A stretch of 64,000 bases of DNA from CBDCCV01 sp965215025 (GTDB lineage Bacteria; Bacteroidota; Rhodothermia; Rhodothermales; Salinibacteraceae), in the NCBI GenBank assembly GCA_965215025.1, contig CBDCCV010000001.1, forward strand, positions 1,240,001 to 1,304,000, read 5' to 3'. A model generated the notes under the pieces. The model did no database searches. It saw only the letters and a program-made list of their open reading frames with translations, and was not told where the DNA came from. Position numbers and translations under genes: made by a program. Positions 8,991 to 17,239 of this stretch are shown here, one piece after another. Position 1 is the stretch's first letter. Each line of letters opens with the position of its first letter.

Positions 8991-11390
8991 CTACTTCGCT
9001 CGTTGCTGGAAAAGGCGGCCCCTGCTGGTCTGATGGGCGTAGTACCCGTACTTGGAGTATGGCCCGTACTTCGTGTAGTGCTGGTACTTGTACTTGTGGC
9101 CGTACGCCATCGAGAGGTCGAAGGCGTTGAGGACGACCCCCGCGATGTTGGCGCCTACCTCTTTGAGCGCCTCGACGGCGTAGCTGAGTTCGTCCTCCTT
9201 CGTCTTCCCGGCGCGCGCCACCACGAGCGTCGCGTCGCACTGCGTCGAGAGGGCGGCCGCGTCCGTAGCCACGAGCAGGGGGGGCGTGTCGAAGATGATG
9301 GCGTCGAACTGGCCGCGCATCTCCGCCAGGCGCTCCTTCAGCTGGGGCGATTCGAGCAGCCCCACGGGGTTCGAGGCCACCTCGGCCGCGTGGGCCTGGA
9401 GGTCCCACGCCGGCAGCGCGTACACACCGTCGATGGCCGTGGCTGCCGCTTCAAAGTCGAAGCCGGGCTGGCCGTAGAGCAGCTCCACCAGGCCCTGCCT
9501 GTCCTGCTCTAAGCCGAGGAGCTTGTGGACCTGCGGGCGGCGCAGGTCGGCGTCGATGAGCAACGTGCGCCGGCCCGCCTGCGCCGATGCGATAGCCAGG
9601 TTGGCAGCGAGCGTGGACTTTCCTTCTCCTGCGCCGGGGCTGGTCACAAGGAGCACCTGCGTGGGCTTCCCGGAGCGGCCGTACTGGATCTTCGTGCGCA
9701 GATGGCGATACGCCTCGGCCACGGACGACATCGGGTTGAGCAGCGTTACCAGGCTCGTGGCAAAGCGCTGCCCGTCCTGCTCTATGAAGGCCTCGCCCTT
9801 GTGATCTTCCTCGATGAGAGGCTGCATGTTGGGGATGGTAACGATCACGTGGTGGCCCTGGTCGCGCAGGTGCTCGGGTTTGTAGAGCCGTTTGTCCAGC
9901 TTGTCGCGCAGAAGGGCTAGGCCCAGGCCCAGAGAAAGGCCGAAGAACACGCCGAGGAGCAGGATGCTGGCCGGGCCGGCGTTGACGGGTTCCTCGGGTA
10001 CGGTTGCCCTGCGCAGGAGATGGGCGTAGCCGGGCTGCGATTCCTCGGCGATGCTCGTCTCCTGCAGGCGGCCGGCCACGGACTGAAGCGCCTGCTCGGC
10101 GCGCTGCCGCGCCCGCTCCAGCTGGGCCAGCTCCCTGGACTGCTCCGGGATGGTGCGCAGCTTGGCGTTGTACCTCGTCAGGCGCGCCTCTATGTCCTGC
10201 AGCCTGTTTTCCAGCGTTCCGATAGCCGCCTGTTCCTGCTGGACCTCGCGCCTGAGGCCGGCGGCGCGCGCCAGGGCCGGTTCGGCCCCCGTCCCGCCCA
10301 CCACGGCAGAGCCTTGGTCTACCAGCTGCTGCGCCAGGCGGTCCGCCTCCGCCTCCGCCGCGCCGATCCGCTCGTCGAGCTGGCGCAGCCTCTCGCGCAC
10401 GCGCTCGTCCCTATCTTCCGGATTGGGATAGCGCTGCTCGGTCTGCTCCTTCCCGGCTCTGAGCGCGGCGATGTCTTCGTGGAGGGTTTGAAGCCTGCGT
10501 TCGGCGTCGGAGGCGATGCGCGTGGTCAACTGCGCGTCCAGCGATGCCAGCTCCTCTTTGAGCGATTCCAGCCCCGCCCGCCGCGTCTGCAGCTCCAGGC
10601 GCGCCTCATCGCGCTGGACCTCCAGGCTGGCGATCTGCGACGCGAGGATCTTCGTCTCCTGATCCAGTTCAACGGCTCCCTCGCGTCTCTCGAAGGCCTC
10701 AACTCGCGCATCGGCCTGGCTCAGCGTCTCTCGCCGCCGCGTCTCTTGCTTTTCGAGCAGCTCGCGCGTTGCCGTGAGGTGGGCGCGGCTGGCCTGCCGG
10801 ATGAGCTGCACGTACTCCTCGGCGTACAGGTTCGCAAGCAGAGCGGCCTCTTCGGGGTCCCCGCTCGTCCCGATCATGGAGATGGCGCTGGCGGCGTTGT
10901 CCGCCACCCCGAACTGCACGTGCTCTCTCGGAGAGAAGCCCGTCTCGCCCGGCGTTTGCGCCTGCATCTCTTGCAGCCGCTGCTGCACCTGCTCGTGGAT
11001 CGCGTCCGAGGTCTGGAGGAAGAACAGTTCGGCCGAGAGGGAGCGCTCGTTCGTAGCAAAGGGATCGCTTCCGCCCACGGGGGCTGCGGCCTCGTCCTTA
11101 TTGGGCAGCGGCATGCTCAGCTCCACGCGCACGATGCTCCGCGCCTGGTACACCGGCTCGCGGACGAGGACGTAGGCGGCCACCACCGCCACGACGATCA
11201 GGAAAGCCAGGAGCGCTATCCATCGGCGCCGGTAAAGCAGGTCTATGGCCTGCTCTACCCGCTCCCGCCCGCTCCGCTGCTGAGCAGCGTCATCGGGGGG
11301 GCCGGGGGCGGTTCTTCCATTAGTGGGAGAGGCCGCTCCATTGGCAGGGGCGGCCCTGTACGCCTCCTCGTGATCCCGCTTAGACGCCAT
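8991..11390 (-). CDS. Wzz-type polysaccharide co-polymerase fused to BY-kinase
   Basis: A 799-residue inner-membrane tyrosine autokinase. The N-terminal Wzz domain has TM1 at about residues 55-74 (IALLAFLIVVAVVAAYVLV). A long periplasmic coiled coil (about 215-460) is rich in E, R and Q. TM2 is near 485-507. The cytoplasmic kinase part carries Walker A (SPGAGEGKST, 584-593), Walker A' (LLIDADLRRP) and Walker B (AIIFDTPPLL). A C-terminal cluster of nine tyrosines lies within about residues 763-784, the usual autophosphorylation tail. It controls exopolysaccharide chain length and export together with the SLBB protein downstream. Two imperfect 18-bp direct copies lie just upstream of its start. 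Confidence 0.93.
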   Translation of the reverse strand: MASKRDHEEAYRAAPANGAASPTNGRTAPGPPDDAAQQRSGRERVEQAIDLLYRRRWIALLAFLIVVAVVAAYVLVREPVYQARSIVRVELSMPLPNKDEAAAPVGGSDPFATNERSLSAELFFLQTSDAIHEQVQQRLQEMQAQTPGETGFSPREHVQFGVADNAASAISMIGTSGDPEEAALLANLYAEEYVQLIRQASRAHLTATRELLEKQETRRRETLSQADARVEAFERREGAVELDQETKILASQIASLEVQRDEARLELQTRRAGLESLKEELASLDAQLTTRIASDAERRLQTLHEDIAALRAGKEQTEQRYPNPEDRDERVRERLRQLDERIGAAEAEADRLAQQLVDQGSAVVGGTGAEPALARAAGLRREVQQEQAAIGTLENRLQDIEARLTRYNAKLRTIPEQSRELAQLERARQRAEQALQSVAGRLQETSIAEESQPGYAHLLRRATVPEEPVNAGPASILLLGVFFGLSLGLGLALLRDKLDKRLYKPEHLRDQGHHVIVTIPNMQPLIEEDHKGEAFIEQDGQRFATSLVTLLNPMSSVAEAYRHLRTKIQYGRSGKPTQVLLVTSPGAGEGKSTLAANLAIASAQAGRRTLLIDADLRRPQVHKLLGLEQDRQGLVELLYGQPGFDFEAAATAIDGVYALPAWDLQAHAAEVASNPVGLLESPQLKERLAEMRGQFDAIIFDTPPLLVATDAAALSTQCDATLVVARAGKTKEDELSYAVEALKEVGANIAGVVLNAFDLSMAYGHKYKYQHYTKYGPYSKYGYYAHQTSRGRLFQQRAK

Positions 11391-11963
11391 AGCCTGAGAA
11401 GACGTTGTATCCTGAAAAAACGTTTGACGTGACCATCACCAAGAGGTCAGGCACAGAAGGGCGCGGCCTGTACGGTTCTACCGTTGCTGTCTTGGAGAGC
11501 GGTCCGTGCGTTAAAAAGAGAGGCCTGTTCCTGCTGCCGCCACGGAGGCGGATGGTCCGCCTTGCTTTGCTGCGCCTTCGTGGTTTGCAGGCCGTGCCGA
11601 GGCCGCCGGAGAGCCGTTCGCTTCGCGGCAGGCACGCGCTCAAATTGGAGGGGAGAATAGACTCCCCTTTCCAGCGGTGCCGCGCATACTCTCTTGGTCT
11701 TCTCCCTTATGTACTTTTGGAGCAACCGCCCCGGCTCGTCAAACGTTGTAGGCCTGACTGAGGAAATGCTCGTGCCGCCTTCCAACGCCCGTGCTCGCCT
11801 CTAAGGTTCTGCAGAAGGCCGCGCGCTCGATGCGTCATGCGGCACGCCCTCTCCCAGAGGCATGGATGCCCCCCACCGATGCGCCACATGACTGCCCGAG
11901 GTGCGCGGGCGGCCTTCTGCAGCGCGGCTGCATAGGCGAAACGTGCACCGCGCGGACCAAGAC
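11391..11963. other. Non-coding spacer, 573 bp, with inverted repeat
   Basis: No convincing gene. The side next to the BY-kinase (11391-11427) carries two imperfect 18-bp direct copies (read on the minus strand AACGTTTTTTCAGGATAC and AACGTCTTCTCAGGCTAT) ending just before the start codon. The far side carries a 114-bp inverted-repeat element. The promoter for the exopolysaccharide operon should be here, but none could be assigned. Confidence 0.5.
11809..11922. repeat. 114-bp imperfect palindrome with 14-bp terminal inverted repeats
   Basis: The ends are exact inverted copies: CTGCAGAAGGCCGC at 11809-11822 and its reverse complement at 11909-11922. Inside, a second partly paired block (GTCATGCGGC near 11834 against the complement of GCCACATGAC near 11884) and a central GGCATGGATGCC hairpin make a long stem-like structure. 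It lies between the dCTP-deaminase-like pseudogene and the BY-kinase gene. It could be a MITE-like remnant, a structured leader RNA or a terminator-like element without a T-run. Confidence 0.4.
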
Positions 11964-12422
11964 CTACTCGGTTTGGAAGAGCAGCAGCCGCGAGACGCGC
12001 GCGTTCTCCTTGATGCGCACGCCCTGCGCGCCAACGGTCAGGAGCGCGCCGAGCGGATCGCGCCCGCCGGAGATCTGAAAGGCGGCGTGGGAGGCGCCTG
12101 CCTGCAAGAGCCGCTCATGAGGAAAGACGAAGGCGAGGTGATCGTCGCCGAGGTCCGCCGTCTCGTTGTAGCGGAGGAGGTAGGCCCCGGCGCCGAGGTT
12201 CCACCAGCCGTAGTCGTCGTCCGGGCTGGCCTTCTCCGGGGCGACCTGCTCGTGCGGCGCCTCTTCAAACTCGCTGCCGCCGAAGTCAAGCGCGCCGGGG
12301 CCGCTCAGGCGGTGCACCTCGGCCACGGTCAGGTCCAGCGCATGGGCGGCCTCGGCCTACGTATCGACATGGACGAGACCGCCGAGTTGCTTACTGATGG
12401 CTTCTGCTATCAAGGCGCGCAT
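11964..12422 (-). pseudogene. dCTP deaminase/dUTPase-like protein interrupted by an amber codon
   Basis: From the ATG at 12422 the frame reads 21 residues (MRALIAEAISKQLGG...VDT), then TAG at 12357-12359. It then continues open for 131 codons with good coding character to 11964. The C-terminal part has dUTPase/dCTP-deaminase-fold features: GPGALDFGGSEF, WNLGAGAYLLRYNE, a PHERLLQAGAS segment at the place of the family's RSSLL motif, and VRIKENARVSRLLLF at the end. A W codon (TGG) at the TAG position would restore one 152-residue protein. A truncated 120-residue product from an internal GTG at 12326 is possible but would lack the N-terminal helix. Family assignment is by motif memory only. Confidence 0.5.
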
Positions 12423-12533
12423 GGGTCGTCACCGGGCTTGATGAGCGAAAGGCGTACCCTGCGCGTAGCGGCGCGGCAGGCGAACAGTTCCGTGCAGTAG
12501 GGAGCACTTCCCGTTCGCTCGCCATCAGTAAGA

Positions 12534-13658
12534 TCACTTGGGAGTCATAACGAGATCCACCTCACCCGGTTTTTTCGAGGTATCGCCATACAGGGCGGTT
12601 TGAGTTTTTCCCTTGAGGGGGCGCTGCTTTTCCTGCAACTCTTTGTTCGGGAAGGCTGTCTGGAGTGCCTCGATGGTGGCAGAGAGCGTAAAATCGCGGG
12701 CGTCAGTACGGACTACAACGACGGAATTGTCGCTCATGCACGAGGCTGCTCCACCGAACACGCCGGCCAAAAGCTCACGGTAGTCCGACTGCGACTCGAA
12801 CTTCCTCTGCCACCGTCCGCCTCGCCGCCGGGGTGAAGGGCGTTGCCCAAGCATCCACAGACGAAGCCATTGATCGTAGTGGTAGTTGGTCACGCCGCAG
12901 TATGGCGGTGATGTGAACAACAGATCGAACGGTTCTGCGAAGGCGCGGCGCTGATAGCCTGAGTTGAGAAGACGGATGCTGTTCCCTAAGAGGACGCTTC
13001 CTTCCAACTCCGGTTTGCCCTTTTTATAACGCCATGCAACGCGTTGCTCCAGAAACTCGACGGGATCTACGTCAGGCGGATCCATCTCCCGCTCGGTCCA
13101 CCACCGGACGGCGTAAGCAGGGGCCATCGCTTTGCTGTCTCGCATTTGATTTGATAGGGACGATGAGCGCCTGCCGTGCAGATATATAAGGATGAACGCC
13201 ATCAGCGTGCGATCCACTTTGCTCTCCTGCCATCGCAACTGCTTACGGGCAGCTAGCAGGAAGCGCAACACATCGGATGAGTAAGCCCACTCAAAGAATA
13301 AGGGTAGATCTGCCTGCTCGATGTTCACCTCCTTTGCCGCTCGCCCGATCTCGCGTAGACGCTTGAGAACTCGACCTTGAGTTGTCGGACGCAGCTTCAC
13401 AGAACTGTACACCCACCCGACAGGGTTAATCTCGATTCCACATCCCACACGGCCTTCCGCTGCTGCGGCGTAGATGCTGGACCCTCGCCCCACGAACGGA
13501 TCGAGAACTCGGTCGCCGGGTTGCGTGTAATTTTTTACCACGTCATACGCGAAGTCCAGCGGAAACATGGCATAGTACGGACCTACCGCAGCCCAGCGAT
13601 CTACCGCTGTCTGAAACGTACGTGCTCGGCGCTTTGGCGCGTCGGGCGCTGATTTCAC
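12534..13658 (-). CDS. Site-specific DNA methyltransferase (N6-adenine/N4-cytosine type) of HerA-NurA cassette
   Basis: A 374-residue SAM-dependent amino-methyltransferase. Motif I (VLDPFVGRGSS, 51-61) precedes the catalytic motif IV (FTSPPY, 248-253), and a GIEINP segment (74-79) follows motif I. S/T-PPY in motif IV fits modification of an exocyclic amino group of adenine or cytosine. Its start overlaps the end of the NurA-like gene by 4 bp (ATGA), so the two are translationally coupled. Base composition is clearly lower in G+C than the flanking genes. In context it is either the modification arm marking self DNA or a recognition component of a defence cassette; the target sequence cannot be read from the protein. 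Confidence 0.85.
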   Translation of the reverse strand: MKSAPDAPKRRARTFQTAVDRWAAVGPYYAMFPLDFAYDVVKNYTQPGDRVLDPFVGRGSSIYAAAAEGRVGCGIEINPVGWVYSSVKLRPTTQGRVLKRLREIGRAAKEVNIEQADLPLFFEWAYSSDVLRFLLAARKQLRWQESKVDRTLMAFILIYLHGRRSSSLSNQMRDSKAMAPAYAVRWWTEREMDPPDVDPVEFLEQRVAWRYKKGKPELEGSVLLGNSIRLLNSGYQRRAFAEPFDLLFTSPPYCGVTNYHYDQWLRLWMLGQRPSPRRRGGRWQRKFESQSDYRELLAGVFGGAASCMSDNSVVVVRTDARDFTLSATIEALQTAFPNKELQEKQRPLKGKTQTALYGDTSKKPGEVDLVMTPK

Positions 13659-15016
13659 TGATTGCCCTCTTCGGCCATGAGACTCTTAGCGAGTTGGTCT
13701 AGTACCTCTCTTCCGAGGTTGAGCGGAATCGCAGCCTCGGCATGGGCAGAGACGAGCGGTGCGACCGCGTTCGGGAAGCGAGCCGAGAACGTCACGTCGA
13801 GCAAGCTCATAGCATCTGCGAGGCGCGGAAAGTAGCAGACGTCTCCGTGCGATAGGTTCTTCGATTCATCTGTCAGAAAGGGGAGAGAGGCAACGATGCG
13901 GGCACCCGAAGCCGTCTTGTAGAAAAACTTGCGCCCGAAGTACGTGTCTTCACCGAAGGGCTTAGTGCCGATAGCAATGTGATTGCGGATGTACTCGTTC
14001 GTAAGCAGCAGCGCCGTCTGAGGCTTGAAGCGTGCTTTTCCGTTCACGCCGCGTGCAGGTGTGTCCAGCACTTCGTAGTGGTCTACGAACGCGCCACTCT
14101 TTTCGACGCCGACGAGCAGGAGGTCTTTGTCGATCACCTTTCGAGCAGCTTCATTGATTCGCTTGAGTTCGTGGTAGATCGCGTGGCTGAGCCAAGCAGG
14201 ATGTCCGAACACAGCGAGTGGCCCGTCGAGGACGATGGCGAGGTTTCTGAGTAGCCGGAAGCGACGCGGTTCACGCTCGATCCAGCGAAGGAAGTTTACA
14301 GCCCATACCCGCTCCCACACCTGCATCGCCTCTGCGAACATGGCCCCGCTCGGCCCCGTCGGGTTCAGCCCTTCGTGGATACGCAGGGCATCGGTGGAGT
14401 ACCAAGACCTCTGAAGCTCGCACGTGCAGTGCGTCTCGCCGGGCGACGGGATGTAAGCCGCAGCCGCTGGGCAGTCTCTGCAAGGACACTGCTGATGGCG
14501 TGTGGTTGGTTTATAGGATAAGAGCGCCTCGTATGTCTCAAGCAACGTCTCTCCGTCGGAGAGCGGGCGCTTTTCTCGGATCGACTCGAAGAACACGCGG
14601 CGGAATGAGGCGGTGGGCGTAAGCTCACCATCCACAATGACATTGCAACCGGGGAGCGCGCAATCAATACTGCCGGCCTCTTCCGTTTTGCGCGATGCCA
14701 AAGGGTCTACTGGGCGGTCCCGGTCCAACTCGCGTTGCTTCTTAATGTCCAGAATGACTGAGGCCACCGTGAGATAGGCCAGTTCTGCTCCGGGGTACCC
14801 GTTCTCAACGGGTAACTGATGATAGCTGCCGTCTACGGCGAGAACCAGATCAGGCAGCCACCCGCTTGGTTGGACGTCCGCTATGAGCGGTTCGATGTCA
14901 CTCGGTCCTTCGTCCGGCACGTTCTTCTTACATCGGCTGACAATGTTCTGAACGCGCTTGCTATTCGCAATCCGAGCCAGCGGCTTATACCCGGCAAACT
15001 CTCCCTCGTAAGGCAT
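13655..15016 (-). CDS. NurA-domain nuclease with Cys-rich insertion
   Basis: A 453-residue protein of the NurA nuclease fold. Candidate catalytic acids are D62 in AVDGS (60-64) and D264 in VLDGPL (262-267). Further NurA-like blocks are VGVEKSG (302-308), FGRKFFYKT and a C-terminal AHAEAAIP. NurA is the 5'-3' exonuclease/endonuclease partner of HerA in archaeal end resection and in some bacterial systems. Between the first two active-site blocks is an unusual insertion with cysteines at 119, 124, 177, 179, 182, 197 and 199, suggesting zinc binding. The gene starts 32 bp inside the end of the HerA-like gene and overlaps the methyltransferase by 4 bp, a tight operon. G+C is lower than in flanking genes. 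Confidence 0.75.
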   Translation of the reverse strand: MPYEGEFAGYKPLARIANSKRVQNIVSRCKKNVPDEGPSDIEPLIADVQPSGWLPDLVLAVDGSYHQLPVENGYPGAELAYLTVASVILDIKKQRELDRDRPVDPLASRKTEEAGSIDCALPGCNVIVDGELTPTASFRRVFFESIREKRPLSDGETLLETYEALLSYKPTTRHQQCPCRDCPAAAAYIPSPGETHCTCELQRSWYSTDALRIHEGLNPTGPSGAMFAEAMQVWERVWAVNFLRWIEREPRRFRLLRNLAIVLDGPLAVFGHPAWLSHAIYHELKRINEAARKVIDKDLLLVGVEKSGAFVDHYEVLDTPARGVNGKARFKPQTALLLTNEYIRNHIAIGTKPFGEDTYFGRKFFYKTASGARIVASLPFLTDESKNLSHGDVCYFPRLADAMSLLDVTFSARFPNAVAPLVSAHAEAAIPLNLGREVLDQLAKSLMAEEGNQ

Positions 15017-17165
15017 CGGTCAAACCCCGTTTGAGTTCTGGGGGGGGGGAGAGTTCTGGCTGCTTCAGATCCAGCACAAATTCTCGCACTTGCACCGGCA
15101 CTACGAAGGGGTTCGAGATTGTTTTAACGCGCAGGAAGCCTTTGTCTTGAGCACGGAGGATCGAGCCTTCGAAGTCGGCAAAGTCGTAGAACTTCCGTAG
15201 CTCCCGCGTCTCATCGGTGTTGTTGAGGTGACCAATGAACCAGTTCGCGGTGTTTTTGAGGATGTTCTTCTGGATGCTCGACACCTCCTGCGTCACGTAG
15301 ACTAAGCCGAGATTGTACTTCGCGCCTTCCTTCGCTATACGCACCCAGATGTCGCGGTAGTCGGTCTCGCGGTCCGAAGGGAGCAGGTTGTGCGCCTCTT
15401 CCGCGTAGATGATGATATCCGGTATCTCCTCTCCACCCTGTCGAAAGACTTCCTTATTGCCGTCGAAGATGCGTTGCACGATGCGCCGTGCGGAGGCGTC
15501 GTTCACCGCTTCGTCTCCGCTGGACTGGTCCACAATGATGAGTTTGCCGTCAACCAGCGCTCTGTAAATGTCGTCGGCATAGTCTGTGGACGTGCTTGGG
15601 GTGTGCTGAGGGCTTGCCTGCCCCACGAGTTGGGCGCCATTCGGCCGCCAGATCATTTCCAGAATAGCCCGAAGGTCACCGTCAGCCCACGCCTCACCGG
15701 AGGAGGAAGCGTTGATGTAGTCGTTCTCGAACGCCTTGTACTCCTTCGTTCCCGTAAACTTGTGGAGGGTACCGAAGGCGATGTAAAGGCGGTCCCAGCT
15801 TGGATTAGGGTTGGAGAATGTTTTAGCCGCCGTCGTGTACTCAGGGTCATCCTTCCCCGCTTCTTCCAGAGCCTCAATCAGCTTCTTATTGAACAATCCC
15901 TTCGTCGAGGGGACAATGCTGGAAGGGGCGGTGAGGCCCGCCTTGTTAATAAGCGTGCGGTAAGCAAGCACGCGGCGGTCAAAGCGGGTCTTTGCACTGT
16001 AATCGCCAGCCGGGGGCACCTCAAACGTGACGTGCTGAAAGTTCTGGATGTACTTCGAGTCCCGCGCTGGCAGCACATTGTCAATGATTTCTTTCCCGAT
16101 GGACAGGTTGTCTTCAACATGGAAGTTGAGAAGCATAAGGTTGCGCCCCTTATCATTCAGGTGTTTCATGATGCCGTAAGTCATCACATCACCCTTCTTT
16201 CCATCCCTGTGTGCACGCCACACGTTCTTGAGCGCGTTCGGGGCTTCACCACCTGCGTCCTGCGCGTTGGCGTTGGCGTATTCCCCGTTCGGATCAAAAA
16301 TGATCTGACCCACCCGTCGTGGTGCGCTCCCGTACCGGAGGTCAAACACCGCCTTTGCTATGATCTTCGTCGTGTTCGACTTACCCGTTCGAGTCATTCC
16401 GAACAGAGCGCTCTTCTGTCCAAGCAGGTCTTCTGGCACGATGGTCACCCGCACGTCGCGGATGCCTTGAAACGCGCGGTTTGTGGAGGCATAGCGGACT
16501 TCGCCGATACCGACGCCTGTTCCCCCATTTTCTCGGTAGTTCACGATTCGTCGGAGGGCTTCGTCCTTCGGCTTGTACACTTTCAAGCCCCGGTTCGGAT
16601 AGTAGTTCGAGAGATCTGCACCGAATCGGAGTTGGAGTCTTGTGCCCTCTTTCGCTTCTGAAGGACGAAGGTAAAACGTTCCGACTACGCGACACCGCAC
16701 GCCAGCGAAACCCAAGAGGCCGGCCGTGTGATGGTCCATCACATTGGAGTTGTCCCAGTGCCCCTCCGCTGGACCGGCGACTTGCCGCGCCGCCTGCACG
16801 CGCACTCTCGTCGCTTCGTCATCGTTCGGAAGCGGTGCGGCATCCATCACTCGCAGCAAAAGGACCGAACTGTCCTCTTTGCTATAATCGAAACTCTCGC
16901 CCGGTATGATTCGGGTGGCGATAAGGAAGCTGAGTCCCGGAATCCCGCCGACCTCCTGCCGGTGAGAGTCGTGGATTTGTACGAGAGCGGTTTCGTAGCC
17001 CAATGAGAACACTTCGCCAACATACTGCTCTTGCTGGACGAGCGCGCCAAGCATTTCCTCTGCCTCGCGTTCGGCTTCATCTGCCTCGTACCCTTCAATC
17101 ACGCGCTCAATCCCGGAAGGGGGCGATACGACGTCACTCTGCTCGTTGAAGAGATCCTGAGTCAT
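14985..17165 (-). CDS. HerA-like hexameric DNA translocase ATPase (HAS-barrel/DUF87)
   Basis: A 726-residue ATPase from the ATG at 17165; longer starts (ATG at 17201, or inside the preceding gene) are possible. An N-terminal HAS-barrel-like region (about 40-110) is followed by Walker A FGMTRTGKSNTT (255-266) and Walker B PDIIIYAEEAHNL (582-594). A sensor-like VTQEVSSIQKNIL and an arginine-rich ETRELRKF segment follow, as in HerA/FtsK-type pumps. HerA hexamers drive DNA through a bound NurA dimer, matching the nuclease gene that overlaps this one. The operon begins only 75 bp downstream of the LysM transglycosylase gene and differs from it in base composition, so it looks inserted. Its role here is probably DNA processing in phage or plasmid defence. 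Confidence 0.85.
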   Translation of the reverse strand: MTQDLFNEQSDVVSPPSGIERVIEGYEADEAEREAEEMLGALVQQEQYVGEVFSLGYETALVQIHDSHRQEVGGIPGLSFLIATRIIPGESFDYSKEDSSVLLLRVMDAAPLPNDDEATRVRVQAARQVAGPAEGHWDNSNVMDHHTAGLLGFAGVRCRVVGTFYLRPSEAKEGTRLQLRFGADLSNYYPNRGLKVYKPKDEALRRIVNYRENGGTGVGIGEVRYASTNRAFQGIRDVRVTIVPEDLLGQKSALFGMTRTGKSNTTKIIAKAVFDLRYGSAPRRVGQIIFDPNGEYANANAQDAGGEAPNALKNVWRAHRDGKKGDVMTYGIMKHLNDKGRNLMLLNFHVEDNLSIGKEIIDNVLPARDSKYIQNFQHVTFEVPPAGDYSAKTRFDRRVLAYRTLINKAGLTAPSSIVPSTKGLFNKKLIEALEEAGKDDPEYTTAAKTFSNPNPSWDRLYIAFGTLHKFTGTKEYKAFENDYINASSSGEAWADGDLRAILEMIWRPNGAQLVGQASPQHTPSTSTDYADDIYRALVDGKLIIVDQSSGDEAVNDASARRIVQRIFDGNKEVFRQGGEEIPDIIIYAEEAHNLLPSDRETDYRDIWVRIAKEGAKYNLGLVYVTQEVSSIQKNILKNTANWFIGHLNNTDETRELRKFYDFADFEGSILRAQDKGFLRVKTISNPFVVPVQVREFVLDLKQPELSPPPELKRGLTDALRGRVCRV

Positions 17166-17239
17166 TGTTGGAAATTGGATGTACCTGAAACTGTGTCCCA
17201 TGTAGCGGACGTACGGCAGCCGGGTCGGCGCAACGCCCG

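Noticed and set aside
10020..11432. 470-codon open frame on the plus strand
   Set aside because: Antisense to the Wzz/BY-kinase gene; leucine/arginine-rich noise.
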